Shown here in pieces: positions 1 to 7,933 of a stretch of DNA of 64,000 bases. Positions within the stretch are counted from its first letter, which is position 1; the number at the start of each line of letters is the position of its first letter. Origin of the DNA: Actinospineispora acaciae DSM 45401 (lineage in GTDB: Bacteria > Actinomycetota > Actinomycetes > Mycobacteriales > Pseudonocardiaceae); the NCBI RefSeq assembly GCF_000620785.1, contig NZ_JIAI01000007.1:310001-374000 (forward strand), given 5' to 3'. The translations under genes were made by a program, and so were the position numbers. The notes under the pieces were generated by a model, which was not told where the DNA came from, did not search any database, and saw only the letters and a list, made by a program, of their open reading frames with translations.

Positions 1-2
1 CC

Positions 3-500
3 ATGACGAACGGAGTTCCGGAGCGCTACGCGCGGGTCAACGCCTGGGTGATCAGCCCTGACACCGACGCGGAGGTGCGGTTCCTGACCGAGGCGTTCGG
101 GGCCGGGGAGACGCCGGGTTCACGCGTGCTCGACGCCGACGGGCGGATCGGGCACGTCGAGGTCGAGATCGGCGACAGCGTCATCATGCTCTTCGACAGC
201 AAGCCTGACTGGCCGCCCACGCCTTCCCACCTGCGAATATACGTCGACGACATCGCCGCGACGGTCGAGCGGGCGGTCGCGGCCGGCGCGCGCGTGGTGA
301 CCCGCCCGACCGGGCTGGCGTTCGGCGAGATCGTCTCCCGGGTGCGCGACCCGCAGGGGCACCTGTGGTGGCTGCACGAGCGGGTCGAGGACGTCGCGCC
401 CGACGAGCTGGGCCGCCGGTTCGCCGACCCCGCCGCACAGGAGGCGATGGCCTACGTCCAGAGCAGCCTGGCCGAGGAGATGCGCGCCGGCCGGCGCTAG
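3..500 (+). CDS. VOC-family (glyoxalase/PhnB-like) protein
   Basis: The 165-residue product reads as a vicinal-oxygen-chelate protein: the stretch ARVNAWVISPDTDAEVRF...EAFGA is the usual first beta-alpha unit, and the C-terminal half ends with the family's SRVRDPQGHLWWLHERV. This places it with PhnB/glyoxalase-like proteins that lack an assignable substrate. The C-terminal helix (residues 130-165) is longer than the minimal fold. The ATG is two bases from the window edge, so an upstream in-frame start cannot be excluded, but the fold begins normally at this Met. Its stop codon overlaps by four bases with that of the convergent flavin oxidoreductase gene. The reaction is unknown; family assignment is by motif recognition only. 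Confidence 0.85.
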   Translation: MTNGVPERYARVNAWVISPDTDAEVRFLTEAFGAGETPGSRVLDADGRIGHVEVEIGDSVIMLFDSKPDWPPTPSHLRIYVDDIAATVERAVAAGARVVTRPTGLAFGEIVSRVRDPQGHLWWLHERVEDVAPDELGRRFADPAAQEAMAYVQSSLAEEMRAGRR

Positions 501-1495
501 ACGTGCGTGGCCAGCTCGCAGAGGAAGTCGACCTGGTCGGACGGGGTGAACGCGGCGCCGTGCGGCGGGACCATGGCCAGCGTGGCGATCTCGACGCCGG
601 CGTCCAGGTAGGCCCGCACCCGGCGCGCGCAGGTGCTCGGCGAGCCGATCAGGAACAGGTCGGAGACCACCTCGTCGGGGATCACCTCGACGGCCTTGGC
701 CCGGTCGCCGCGCTCCCAGGCTGCCTGCATCTCGGCGAGCAGCTCGCCGCGTCCGAGCCAGGACTGGAAGTTCGCGTACACCGGCACGGTGAGATAGGCG
801 GCGATCATCCGGCGGGCGGACAGCGCGGCGCCGTCCCCCTCCCCCGGCACCACGAACACCCTGGCCTGCACGGACAGCGGCTCCGGCAGCGCGCGCTCCA
901 CCCCGTCGGCGGCGGCGCGGACCCGAGGCATGTCGGTCGCGGCCAGGAAGTTCAGCGCGACGCCGTCCGCCTCGGCGGCGGCCAGCCGCTGCATGCGCGG
1001 CCCGAGCGCGGCCACCACCAGCGCGGGCGGGCGCCGCGGCGGCATGGCCAGCTTGAAGTCCTCGACGCCCAGCGCGGCGGCGGAGTCGCCGGCCGCCGAG
1101 GCCCGCTGGCCGGACAGCGTGGCGCGCAGCACCCGCAGCGTGTGCGCCACCCGGGAGTACGGCCGCTCGAACGGGATGCCGTTCCAGCCCTGGACGATCC
1201 GGTCCGAGCCGGCCCCGATGCCGAACCGCGCGCGCCCCGGCGCCACCTCCGCCAGCGCGGCCGCCGTGCTCGCCATGATCGACGGCCCCCGGGTGAACGC
1301 GGAGAGCACCGAGACGGACAGGGTCAGGTCCGGCCGCCAGGACGAGGCGAGGACCAGCGGGGTTAGCCCGTCGTACCCGTTGGACTCCCCGGTGGACACC
1401 TCCCCGATCCCCGCCTCGGCCAGCCGCTCCACCGCGTCCCGATGCTGGCGCAGCGGCAGACCGGGGATCGGCAGCGTGACTCCGACCAGGCTCAT
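497..1495 (-). CDS. LLM-class (luciferase-like) flavin/F420-dependent oxidoreductase
   Basis: The 332-residue product begins MSLVGVTLPIPGL and shows the luciferase-like TIM-barrel pattern: AVERLAEAGIGEVSTGESNGYDGLT near the N-terminus, then GRARFGIGAGSDRIVQGWNG, and a late GSPSTCARRVRAYLDAGVE element typical of actinobacterial LLM enzymes that bind F420 or FMN. I place the start at the ATG at 1495, because residues upstream are arginine-rich and do not match the family. The gene is convergent with the VOC gene (4-nt stop overlap) and divergent from the phosphotransferase gene, separated by 110 bases that would hold both promoters. Substrate is unknown; F420 versus FMN use cannot be decided from sequence alone. 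Confidence 0.85.
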   Translation of the reverse strand: MSLVGVTLPIPGLPLRQHRDAVERLAEAGIGEVSTGESNGYDGLTPLVLASSWRPDLTLSVSVLSAFTRGPSIMASTAAALAEVAPGRARFGIGAGSDRIVQGWNGIPFERPYSRVAHTLRVLRATLSGQRASAAGDSAAALGVEDFKLAMPPRRPPALVVAALGPRMQRLAAAEADGVALNFLAATDMPRVRAAADGVERALPEPLSVQARVFVVPGEGDGAALSARRMIAAYLTVPVYANFQSWLGRGELLAEMQAAWERGDRAKAVEVIPDEVVSDLFLIGSPSTCARRVRAYLDAGVEIATLAMVPPHGAAFTPSDQVDFLCELATHV

Positions 1496-1605
1496 CCGGC
1501 ATCCCTTCGTTCGAGGTGATCGCACTCTAAGTCGACCGCCGCCGGCCGGCGAGCCGAGCCCGCGGTGGTTACGATCGCCGGCAGCCGAGCGACCCGGGGG
1601 CCGCC

Positions 1606-3006
1606 GTGACCGAGCCCGAACAGCTGCGCCTCGCACTGGTCACAGCGCTGGCCGCCGTGCTCGACACCGCCCCGGCCGAGATCACCGACCTGCGCCGGCT
1701 ACCCGGCGGCGCCAGCCGGGAAACCTGGGCGTTCACCGCGCGCACCGGCGACGGCGAGCGCCGGCTGGTGCTGCGCCGCGACCCGCCGAACGCGCCGCGA
1801 CCCCGGGACATGGCCCAGGAGGCCGCCGTGCTCGACGCCGCCGCCCGCGCCGGCGTCCCGGTGCCCGCGCTGCACGCGCGCGGCGACGGCTCGGACGGGG
1901 TGGGCAGCCCGTACCTGCTGATGGACTACCTGGACGGCGAGACGATCCCGCGCCGGCTGCTGCGCGAGCCGAGGTGGGAACGGGCTCGCACCGGGCTGGC
2001 CGCCGAGCTGGGCCGGGTGCTGGCGCGCATCCACGCCATCCCGCCCGACCGGGTGCCCGGCCTGACCGCCGCCGCCGACACGGCCGACGACGCCGACCCG
2101 CTGGCCCGGCTGCGCGCCACCCACGACGCGTTCGGCGAGCCCCGGCCGGCGCTGGAGGTGGCGTTTCGGTGGCTGGACGAACACCGCCCGCCGGCCGGGC
2201 GATCGTGCGTGGTGCACGGCGACTTCCGCAACGGCAACCTGATGCTCGGCCCGGACGGGCTGCGCGCGGTGCTGGACTGGGAGCTGGTGCACCGGGGCGA
2301 CCCCGTGCACGACCTCGGCTGGCTGTGCGTCAAGGCGTGGCGGTTCGGGGCGCCGGCGCCGGTGGGTGGGTTCGGCGCGCGCGAGGAGCTGCTGGACGGC
2401 TACGCCGAGGTGGCCGGCTGGCGGCCCGGCGAGGCGGCGCTGCGCTGGTGGGAGGTGTACGGCACGGCGCGATGGGCGGTGATCTGCCGCCAGCAGGCGC
2501 AGCGCCACCTCGGCGGCGCCGAGCGGTCGGTGGAGCTGGCCGTGCTCGGCCGCCGGCTGTGCGAGTCCGAACACGACGTGCTGCTCGCGCTCGACCTGAC
2601 CGCCCCGTCCTCACCGACCGACCCGCTCGACGCCGAGCTCGCCGGCCGGCCGACCCTGCACGACCGCCCCACCGTCGACGAACTGCTCGCCGCCGCCCAC
2701 GGATTCCTGGTCGACGAGACGATAACCGCCCCCGACCTGGACCCTCGCGTCCGCTTCCACGCCAGGGTCGCGGCCAACGCCCTGGCCATCGCCCGCCGCG
2801 AGCTGCTCGTCGGCGACCAGCAACGAGCCGCCCACACCGAACGCCTGGCCGCACTCGGATGCGCCGATGACCACGACCTGGTCGCCGCCATCCGCACCGG
2901 CACCCTCGACGCCCGCTGGGCCGAAGTCCTCGACGCCGTGCGCGCGCTCACCGTGTCCAAACTGACCGTCGCCAACCCCCGCTACCTCACCCACCCCGGC
3001 GCCTAA
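1606..3006 (+). CDS. APH-family phosphotransferase with C-terminal DUF6285-like domain
   Basis: The 466-residue protein has an aminoglycoside-phosphotransferase/choline-kinase fold in residues about 15-300: a lysine/arginine-rich nucleotide-binding start, HGDFRNGN at 204-211 (catalytic loop) and LDWE at 223-226 (Mg-binding). A second domain (about 350-460, TVDELLAAAHGFLVDETI... RVAANALAIARREL) matches the helical DUF6285 unit often found with acyl-CoA-dehydrogenase-associated (ACAD10-like) phosphotransferases. In that family the kinase phosphorylates hydroxyacyl compounds rather than antibiotics, so antibiotic resistance should not be inferred. GTG start. A strong palindrome begins 15 bases after the stop and probably terminates transcription. 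The two-domain form, rather than separate genes, is seen directly. Confidence 0.85.
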   Translation: MTEPEQLRLALVTALAAVLDTAPAEITDLRRLPGGASRETWAFTARTGDGERRLVLRRDPPNAPRPRDMAQEAAVLDAAARAGVPVPALHARGDGSDGVGSPYLLMDYLDGETIPRRLLREPRWERARTGLAAELGRVLARIHAIPPDRVPGLTAAADTADDADPLARLRATHDAFGEPRPALEVAFRWLDEHRPPAGRSCVVHGDFRNGNLMLGPDGLRAVLDWELVHRGDPVHDLGWLCVKAWRFGAPAPVGGFGAREELLDGYAEVAGWRPGEAALRWWEVYGTARWAVICRQQAQRHLGGAERSVELAVLGRRLCESEHDVLLALDLTAPSSPTDPLDAELAGRPTLHDRPTVDELLAAAHGFLVDETITAPDLDPRVRFHARVAANALAIARRELLVGDQQRAAHTERLAALGCADDHDLVAAIRTGTLDARWAEVLDAVRALTVSKLTVANPRYLTHPGA

Positions 3007-3021
3007 ACCCCCAGCTCAGAA

Positions 3022-3067
3022 CCCGTGAGTGGCTAGGGGCGCCATAGCACCCCTAGCCACTCACGGG
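3022..3067. terminator. Palindromic repeat, class 1 copy A (putative terminator)
   Basis: Two perfect 18-bp arms (3022-3039 and 3050-3067) carry the shared core CCCGTGAGTGGCTAGGGG, with a 10-base loop. It lies between the phosphotransferase stop (3006) and the stop of the convergent DUF3099 gene (3093). There is no U-tract, but the position suits a bidirectional terminator. Five other copies occur in the window. Confidence 0.75.
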
Positions 3068-3092
3068 CGGTGACCAGCGCAAACGTCAAGCT

Positions 3093-3362
3093 TCAGGGCG
3101 GAGTCCGGGGTCGGCGGCGGCGCGGGGCGGCGTTGGCCAGGATCACGGCGATCCACTGCAGCGGGCCGGTGACGATGATGATGATCAGGCCCGCCCACCA
3201 GGCCGTGTAGTACAGCGCGCCACCGACCGCGAACCCGACCAGGTGGATCCCCATGATCACCGAGTAGATCCGGCGACGGCGGCGCAGCTCGGCGTCCGCC
3301 GACGGCCGCGCGTCGGTGATCGACGGCGGCGGCCGGCTGGACCACCGAGTCCACCGAGCCAT
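3093..3362 (-). CDS. Small membrane protein, DUF3099 family
   Basis: The 89-residue product contains PSITDARPSADAELRRRR at its N-terminus, the signature opening of DUF3099, followed by two hydrophobic segments (about residues 34-52, IYSVIMGIHLVGFAVGG, and 56-77, GLIIIIVTGPLQW) and a basic C-terminal tail. It should be a two-helix inner-membrane protein. Function is not known for the family. I take the ATG at 3362, which gives a normal-length protein; a longer in-frame upstream extension is antisense to the GntR gene and is not credible. It is divergent from that GntR gene, with the TTGAATTCAA operator-like site in the gap, so it might be co-regulated, although no role in fatty-acid metabolism is known. 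Confidence 0.75.
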   Translation of the reverse strand: MARWTRWSSRPPPSITDARPSADAELRRRRRIYSVIMGIHLVGFAVGGALYYTAWWAGLIIIIVTGPLQWIAVILANAAPRRRRPRTPP

Positions 3363-3425
3363 TCGCCCGACGCTACCCCCCGGGTCGCGCGCACTGTCCC
3401 AGGTCCGGCGCGTGTGGCAGCATCT

Positions 3426-3437
3426 GTTGAATTCAAA
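3426..3437. promoter_or_regulatory. Putative operator, palindrome TTGAATTCAA (site 1)
   Basis: GTTGAATTCAAA contains a perfect 10-bp palindrome (3427-3436) about 30 bases upstream of the GntR start. The same 12 bases recur at 9100-9111 just upstream of the acyl-CoA dehydrogenase gene. In DNA this GC-rich the double occurrence is unlikely by chance, and both neighbours belong to one pathway. Inference: autoregulatory operator of the GntR protein. Confidence 0.6.
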
Positions 3438-3467
3438 GTGTTCCGGTTCGGAGGGCTCGGAGGACCT

Positions 3468-4178
3468 GTGCCGAAGCGCTACGGGGTGAAGGACAAGGAC
3501 GTCGCTGTCGCGCACATCGTGTCCGGACTGCTCGACGGCAGCCTGCGCCCCGGCGACCGGATCGACCGCACCGAGATCGCGATGACGCTGGGCATGAGCC
3601 GGGTCCCCGTGCAGGAGGCCGTCAACCAGCTCGAACGCGACGGCATCGTGGCCATCCCCTACCACCGAGGGGTGTTCCTGGAGCGTTTCGACGCCGACGT
3701 CGTGCGCGAGCACTACGAGATCTACGGGATGCTCTGCGCCATCGCGGCGGGCCGGGCGGCGGCCCGACCGTCCCCGGAGCTGCTGGCCCGGCTGGGCGAG
3801 ATCGTCGCGGACATGTCGAGCGCCGACGCCGAGGAGTTCGAGAACCTGGCGTGGGAGTTCCGCCGGGCGATCAACCAGGAGGTGGCGGGTCCCCGGCTGC
3901 GGGCCGCGATCGGTACCTTCCAGGGGTTCATGCCCACCGCTTTCTGGTTGGCCTGCGCGGATAGCCAGGGCTACATGCACCCGACGTACCTCGACGAGGT
4001 GGACGCGATCGGGCGGGGCGACGCCCAGGCAGCCAGCGACGTGGTGGTGCGCCGGGCGGCTCGGATGGCCGAGACGGTCATCGAGGAGCTGTACCGGCGC
4101 GGCGTGTTCGACCCAGTCAGATCCGATTCGGGCACGGCCGAGGCAGCGAGCGGGCCGCGCCTAAGGAAGGGCCGATGA
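3468..4178 (+). CDS. GntR-family transcriptional regulator (FadR/VanR-like)
   Basis: The 236-residue protein has an N-terminal winged helix-turn-helix: AHIVSGLLDGSLRPGDRIDRTEIAMTLG then MSRVPVQEAVNQLERDGIVAIPYHRGVFL, which is the GntR pattern (SR.PVREAL..L...G). The C-terminal part is all-helical and resembles FCD/VanR ligand-binding domains. The GTG start at 3468 follows a GGAGGA ribosome site with normal spacing; another in-frame GTG at 3438 overlaps the palindrome and is less likely. Its stop overlaps the crotonase ATG (ATGA), so the two are translationally coupled. Context (crotonase, thiolase, and an acyl-CoA dehydrogenase carrying the same palindrome) points to control of a fatty or aromatic acyl-CoA degradation regulon, with an acyl-CoA as likely effector. 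Confidence 0.85.
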   Translation: MPKRYGVKDKDVAVAHIVSGLLDGSLRPGDRIDRTEIAMTLGMSRVPVQEAVNQLERDGIVAIPYHRGVFLERFDADVVREHYEIYGMLCAIAAGRAAARPSPELLARLGEIVADMSSADAEEFENLAWEFRRAINQEVAGPRLRAAIGTFQGFMPTAFWLACADSQGYMHPTYLDEVDAIGRGDAQAASDVVVRRAARMAETVIEELYRRGVFDPVRSDSGTAEAASGPRLRKGR

Positions 4179-5047
4179 GCGAGACCATCACGGGCGCGGG
4201 CGGCATGGTCCGCGCCGAGATCAGCCACGGGGTGGCGGATGTCCGGCTGAATCGGCCGGAGAAACTCAACGCGCTCAACAGCGCGATGTTCGGTGACCTG
4301 CTCGAGGTCGGGCTCACCGTGCGGCGCTGGCGCGGGGTGCGGGCGGTGGTGCTCTCCGGCGAGGGCAGGGCGTTCTGCGCCGGGCTGGACTACACCGCGC
4401 TCAGCGCGATGGCCGAGAACACCGAATGGCGCGACCCGGACGTCGAGCGGCTGGACCTGCTGGACCCGGACGACCAGCTGATGGAGCTGAGCCGGGGGCA
4501 GCGGGCGGCGTGCGTCTGGGGCACCGTGGCCGCGCCGGTGATCGCCGCGATCCACGGGCCCGCGTTCGGCGGCGGGCTGCAGCTCGCGCTCACCGCCGAC
4601 ATGCGGATCGTCGCCCCGGAGGCCACCCTCAGCGTCGCCGAGGTGCGCTGGGGCCTGATCCCGGACATGGCCGGCACCCAGATGCTGCCCCGGCTGGTGG
4701 GCATGGACAGGGCCATGGAGCTGACCCTGACCGGCCAGGTGATCACCGGCGAGGACGCCGCCCAGATCGGGCTGGCCACCAGGGTCGAGGACGACCCCAG
4801 GGGGGCCGCGCTGGACCTGGCGCGCGACATCGCCGCGCGCAACCCGGACGCGGTGCGCACCGCCAAGGCGCTGCTGGACAGCGCCTGGCACGTGCCCATC
4901 GGCGACGGCCTGGCCGCCGAGCGCAACGCGATCTCCGAGATCGCCGGCAGCCGCAACCAGCGCGAGGCGGTGCGCGCCCGGATGGAGCGGCGGGCGCCGG
5001 TGTTCAGCGATTGGCACGACGCGGAGGACCACAAGCCGGACGAGTAG
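4175..5047 (+). CDS. Enoyl-CoA hydratase/isomerase family protein
   Basis: The 290-residue crotonase-fold protein has VADVRLNRPEKLNALNSAMF at the N-terminus, the oxyanion-hole elements GRAFCAGLDY and AAIHGPAFGGGLQLALTADMRI, and both glutamates used by classical hydratases in the expected places (VAEVRWGLIPDMAG and RAMELTLTGQ). Family members hydrate 2-enoyl-CoA thioesters in beta-oxidation. It starts within the GntR stop codon (ATGA) and is followed 24 bases later by the thiolase, so the three form an operon. An insertion around residues 80-110 (ENTEWRDPDVERLDL...) makes it longer than minimal crotonases and resembles actinobacterial hydratases of unknown chain length. Exact substrate is not determinable. 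Confidence 0.88.
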   Translation: MSETITGAGGMVRAEISHGVADVRLNRPEKLNALNSAMFGDLLEVGLTVRRWRGVRAVVLSGEGRAFCAGLDYTALSAMAENTEWRDPDVERLDLLDPDDQLMELSRGQRAACVWGTVAAPVIAAIHGPAFGGGLQLALTADMRIVAPEATLSVAEVRWGLIPDMAGTQMLPRLVGMDRAMELTLTGQVITGEDAAQIGLATRVEDDPRGAALDLARDIAARNPDAVRTAKALLDSAWHVPIGDGLAAERNAISEIAGSRNQREAVRARMERRAPVFSDWHDAEDHKPDE

Positions 5048-5071
5048 TCCCGTCAACGAAAGGACCCGCAC

Positions 5072-6220
5072 ATGCCCGAGGCAGTGATCGTCGAGGCCGT
5101 CCGCACCCCGATCGGCAAGCGCAACGGCGCGCTGGCCGGGGTGCACGCGGTGGACCTGTCCGCGCTGGTGCTGACCGCGCTGGTGGAGCGGACCGGGGTG
5201 GACCCGGCCACCGTCGACGACGTGATCTGGGGCTGCGTGAGCCAGGTCGGCGACCAGTCCAGCAACATCGGCAGGTATGCGGTGCTGGCCGCCGGCTGGC
5301 CGGAGACGGTGCCGGGCATCACCGTCAACCGGGCCTGCGGGTCCAGCCAGGCCGCGCTGGAGCAGGCCGCGCACGGGGTGATCGCGGGTCAGTACGACCT
5401 GGTGGTGGCCGGCGGCGTGGAGACGATGAGCCGGGTTCCCCTCGGTGTCACCCGCACCACCGGCCAGCCGTACGGCCCGCGTGTGCTCGCCCGCTACGAC
5501 AACTTCGAGTTCAACCAGGGCACCGGTGCGGAGCTGATCTCCCGCAAGTGGGGCCTGTCCCGGCACACGCTGGACGCCTACGCGTCGGCCTCGCACGCGC
5601 GGGCGGCGGCGGCCATCGACTCCGGCGCGTTCGACGACCAGCTGGTTCCGGTGCCGCTGGATAACGGTGAAACGTTTCACACGGACGAGGGGCTGCGCCG
5701 GGGCACCTCGCCGGAGACGCTGGCCAAGCTCAAGCCGTCGTTCGCCGAGGACGGCGTGATCCACGCCGGCAACTCCTCGCAGATCTCGGACGGGGCGGCG
5801 GCGCTGCTGGTCACCACGCCGGAGAAGGCCCGCGAGCTGGGGCTCACCCCACTGGTGCGCTACCGCGCCGGGGCCGTGAGCGGCGCGGACCCGATCATGA
5901 TGCTGACCGGCCCGATCCCGGCCACCGAGAAGCTGCTCGAGCGCACCGGGGTGTCCCTCGACGAGATCGGCGCCTACGAGGTCAACGAGGCGTTCGCGCC
6001 CGTGCCACTGGCCTGGGCCACCGAGCTCGGCGCCGACCCCGCCCGGCTCAACCCGCTGGGCGGCGCGATCGCCGTCGGCCATCCGCTCGGCGCCTCCGGC
6101 GCGATCCTGATGACCCGCCTGGTGCACCACATGCGCGCGCACGGCCTCCGCTACGGCCTGCAGACCATGTGCGAAGGCGGCGGCACCGCGAACGCCACCC
6201 TCCTCGAACTCGCCGCCTGA
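5072..6220 (+). CDS. Thiolase (acetyl-CoA C-acetyltransferase family)
   Basis: The 382-residue protein follows the thiolase plan: EAVRTPIGKRNGAL at the start, the nucleophilic cysteine in NRACGSSQ (C89), the histidine loop NPLGGAIAVGHPLGASG, and the second catalytic cysteine in TMCEGGGTANA near the C-terminus. It would cleave 3-ketoacyl-CoA to acetyl-CoA and a shortened acyl-CoA, the last step of the cycle encoded here together with the crotonase, the SDR at 7.1 kb and the acyl-CoA dehydrogenase at 7.9 kb. An AAGGA ribosome site precedes the ATG. A 14-bp palindrome lies inside the gene (5667-5680). A class-1 palindrome follows the stop by 18 bases and likely ends the operon. Confidence 0.92.
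   Translation: MPEAVIVEAVRTPIGKRNGALAGVHAVDLSALVLTALVERTGVDPATVDDVIWGCVSQVGDQSSNIGRYAVLAAGWPETVPGITVNRACGSSQAALEQAAHGVIAGQYDLVVAGGVETMSRVPLGVTRTTGQPYGPRVLARYDNFEFNQGTGAELISRKWGLSRHTLDAYASASHARAAAAIDSGAFDDQLVPVPLDNGETFHTDEGLRRGTSPETLAKLKPSFAEDGVIHAGNSSQISDGAAALLVTTPEKARELGLTPLVRYRAGAVSGADPIMMLTGPIPATEKLLERTGVSLDEIGAYEVNEAFAPVPLAWATELGADPARLNPLGGAIAVGHPLGASGAILMTRLVHHMRAHGLRYGLQTMCEGGGTANATLLELAA
5667..5680. repeat. Intragenic palindrome GTGAAACGTTTCAC (copy 1)
   Basis: A perfect 14-bp palindrome inside the thiolase gene. The 12-bp core TGAAACGTTTCA recurs at 21266-21277 and 49449-49462 in unrelated genes and different reading frames. It looks like a LacI-type operator core, but the protein that might bind it is not in the window. 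Confidence 0.6.
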
Positions 6221-6238
6221 CGTTTCCGCTGCTCAGAC

Positions 6239-6284
6239 CCCGTGAGTGGCTAGGGCCGCTCTAGCGGCCCTAGCCACTCACGGG
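6239..6284. terminator. Palindromic repeat, class 1 copy B (putative terminator)
   Basis: Perfect 22-bp arms with a 2-base centre, containing the shared CCCGTGAGTGGCTAGGG core. It begins 18 bases after the thiolase stop and ends 93 bases before the stop of the convergent small secreted protein gene, as expected for a bidirectional terminator. Confidence 0.8.
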
Positions 6285-6377
6285 TGGTGACGTGCGGAGA
6301 CGTCGGTTTTCCGGGCGCCGCGTGCGCCGGCCGCCCTGACGGCGTACGCGGTGCCGGATTACGGACGAATACGCCGA

Positions 6378-6728
6378 TCAGTCGTTGCTGTTGCTCTGTT
6401 TGCAGTCGACGTTGTTCTTCGTCTCGTTCTTCGCGCTGCCCAGGATTCCGAATGCCCCGGAAAGGATGTTCACCGAGTTTCCGCACGCCTGGGCCGGGAC
6501 CTGCACGCCTGTGTTGTTCAGGTTGACCAGCCCGCTCTGGACCGTCCTGTCGCCGTCCCGGTGGTACTCCTTGTACTTCTTGTGCTCGTGGCTGTGACCA
6601 CCACAGGAGCCGCAGTCCTTGTCCTTGTAGTCGTCGTCGGAGTTGTAGTCACCGGCGAACGCCAGCGGGCTGACGGAGAGCAGGCCCGCCGCCGTCGCCG
6701 CGAGGACGATTCCGGCCTTCTTGAGCAT
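6378..6728 (-). CDS. Small secreted chaplin-like protein, paralogue 1
   Basis: The 116-residue product has a classic signal peptide (MLKKAGIVLAATAAGLL...PLAFA, cleavage near residue 25). The mature part has an acidic and histidine-rich insert with CGSCGG (about residues 39-60), then SGLVNLNNTGVQVPAQACGN, a hydrophobic SGAFGILGS and a terminal Cys in NNVDCKQSNSND. The C-terminal half is closely similar to the protein encoded at 9628-9912. The hydrophobic stretch with paired cysteines resembles chaplin and rodlin-type surface proteins of actinomycetes, but I cannot align it to a true chaplin domain, so the role is inferred. GAGGAG ribosome site at normal spacing before the ATG. Probably exported by Sec and surface-associated. 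Confidence 0.6.
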   Translation of the reverse strand: MLKKAGIVLAATAAGLLSVSPLAFAGDYNSDDDYKDKDCGSCGGHSHEHKKYKEYHRDGDRTVQSGLVNLNNTGVQVPAQACGNSVNILSGAFGILGSAKNETKNNVDCKQSNSND

Positions 6729-7134
6729 GGGGAGACTCCTCGTTCTTTCGTTCCGGGGGGTCAGCGATCTTGCCGGGGAGCCCTCGCTGACACCCGCAAA
6801 CTATCCGAAGGAATCGCTCTCACAAACGCTTTGCCCACGCTCTTGATAACAGGCGCGGTGTTACAGGTGCGTGTTCGTCAATCTCGGTGGTTGTGGCTAT
6901 ACCGCACATGGCCGAACTGGTCCATCCGTGTCCGCCACGACCACCCTCCGTGACCGCCACCCGAGGACACTCGACGGGTGGTCGACCACCCACCCGGACC
7001 ACCCCATACCGCTCACAGCGCGCCAACCGCCGCTCGGCTACGGTGCCGCGCTCGTAGGCGCCCGCACACCCAGTCCGTCTCCGGCACACCTGCTTCAGCG
7101 CGTGTGCGGGGTACGAAGTGGGTGTGCGGGCGGC
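6729..7134. other. 406-base intergenic region upstream of the secreted-protein gene
   Basis: No credible gene is seen here. The half next to 6728 is comparatively AT-rich (for example around 6800-6860) and probably holds the promoter of the minus-strand secreted-protein gene. The other end holds a class-2 inverted repeat (7061-7130) just downstream of the SDR stop codon. Open frames across it have no family features and an atypical composition. Confidence 0.5.
7061..7130. terminator. Palindromic repeat, class 2 copy A (putative terminator)
   Basis: Outer arms CCCGCACACCCA (7061-7072) and its complement (7119-7130) enclose an inner, less perfect pair built on GGCACACC/GTGTGCGG. It ends five bases before the SDR stop codon on the minus strand, so it is positioned as that gene's terminator. 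Related elements lie at 45126, 45776 and 60148. Confidence 0.65.
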
Positions 7135-7905
7135 CTACCGGGGGGCCATGCGGATGGAGCCGTCGAGGCGGATGGTCTGGCCGTTGAGGTAGGGGTTGGC
7201 CAGGATGTCGGTGGCCAGGTGGGCGAACTCGGCGGGGTCGCCCAGGCGCTTGGGGTGTGGGACGGAGGCGGCCAGGCCCTCGCGGATGTCCTCGCGCAGG
7301 CGGCCGAGCATGGGCGTGTCGAAGATGCCGGGCGCGATGGTGTTCACCCGGATCTGCCAGCTCGCCAGGTCGCGGGCGGCGACCAGCGTGATGCCGTGCA
7401 CGCCGGCCTTGGAGGCGGTGTACGAGGTCTGCCCGATCTGGCCGTCGAACGCGGCCACCGACGCGGTGAGCACGCAGGCGCCCCGGTCGCCGTCCACCAG
7501 CTCGTCGTTGGCGGCCATCCGGGCGGCGGCCAGCCGCAGCGCGTTGTAGGTGCCGACCAGGTTGATCCGCAGGACCTCGGCGAAGGAGTCCAGCTCGCCC
7601 GGAGTCCGGTCGCGGTTCAGGATGCGCATCCGGTCACCGCCCCGGCCGGCGCAGTGCACCAGGGCGCGCAGCGGGCCGTTCCGCTCGGCGGCATCCAGCG
7701 CGGCGTTGAGGGACTCGGTGTCCGTGACGTCGGCGGGCACGAAACTGGCCGAGGATCCCAGCTCGGCGGCGGCCTCCGCCCCCGGCGAGCCCTTCAGGTC
7801 GGCCAGCACCACCTTCGCGCCCAGCGACACCAGCCGCCGAGCCGTGGCCAGGCCCAGCCCGGACGCCCCGCCCGTGACCACCGCCGAGATCCCGTCGATA
7901 CGCAC
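7135..7905 (-). CDS. SDR-family oxidoreductase, probable 3-hydroxyacyl-CoA dehydrogenase
   Basis: The 256-residue Rossmann protein has TGGASGLG (residues 11-18), the NAD-selecting Asp in VVLADLKG, HCAGRGG, the catalytic serine in LTASVAA and YTASKAG. The C-terminal pattern PHPKRLGDPAEFAHLATDIL...LNGQTIRLDGSIRMAPR is that of type-10 17-beta-HSD/3-hydroxy-2-methylbutyryl-CoA dehydrogenases. With the adjacent acyl-CoA dehydrogenase and the crotonase and thiolase at 4-6 kb it would supply the third beta-oxidation step. The start lies 28 bases from the stop of the upstream acyl-CoA dehydrogenase gene, so the two form an operon. The exact acyl substrate is unknown. Confidence 0.85.
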   Translation of the reverse strand: MRIDGISAVVTGGASGLGLATARRLVSLGAKVVLADLKGSPGAEAAAELGSSASFVPADVTDTESLNAALDAAERNGPLRALVHCAGRGGDRMRILNRDRTPGELDSFAEVLRINLVGTYNALRLAAARMAANDELVDGDRGACVLTASVAAFDGQIGQTSYTASKAGVHGITLVAARDLASWQIRVNTIAPGIFDTPMLGRLREDIREGLAASVPHPKRLGDPAEFAHLATDILANPYLNGQTIRLDGSIRMAPR

Positions 7906-7933
7906 GCGCGCCTCCCGTTGAGTTCCCGTGTGT

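Noticed and set aside
120..1502. Long open frame antisense to the VOC and LLM genes
   Set aside because: It is a shadow of high-GC codon bias: arginine-, alanine- and glycine-rich with no family motif, while both sense genes have strong signatures.
930..2870. Very long plus-strand open frame over the phosphotransferase gene
   Set aside because: Low-complexity Arg/Pro/Ala translation in a shifted frame of the true phosphotransferase gene; no domains seen.
1606..3006. Aminoglycoside resistance gene
   Set aside because: The APH fold is shared with many metabolic kinases; the fused DUF6285 domain points to the ACAD10-like group.
5667..5680. parS site for ParB
   Set aside because: parS is TGTTTCACGTGAAACA; this palindrome has the half-sites in the reverse arrangement (GTGAAACGTTTCAC), so it is not a canonical parS.
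6820..7089. Minus-strand 89-codon ORF in the 406-base gap
   Set aside because: Composition is unlike neighbouring genes, there is no good ribosome site or family motif, and it overlaps the class-2 repeat.
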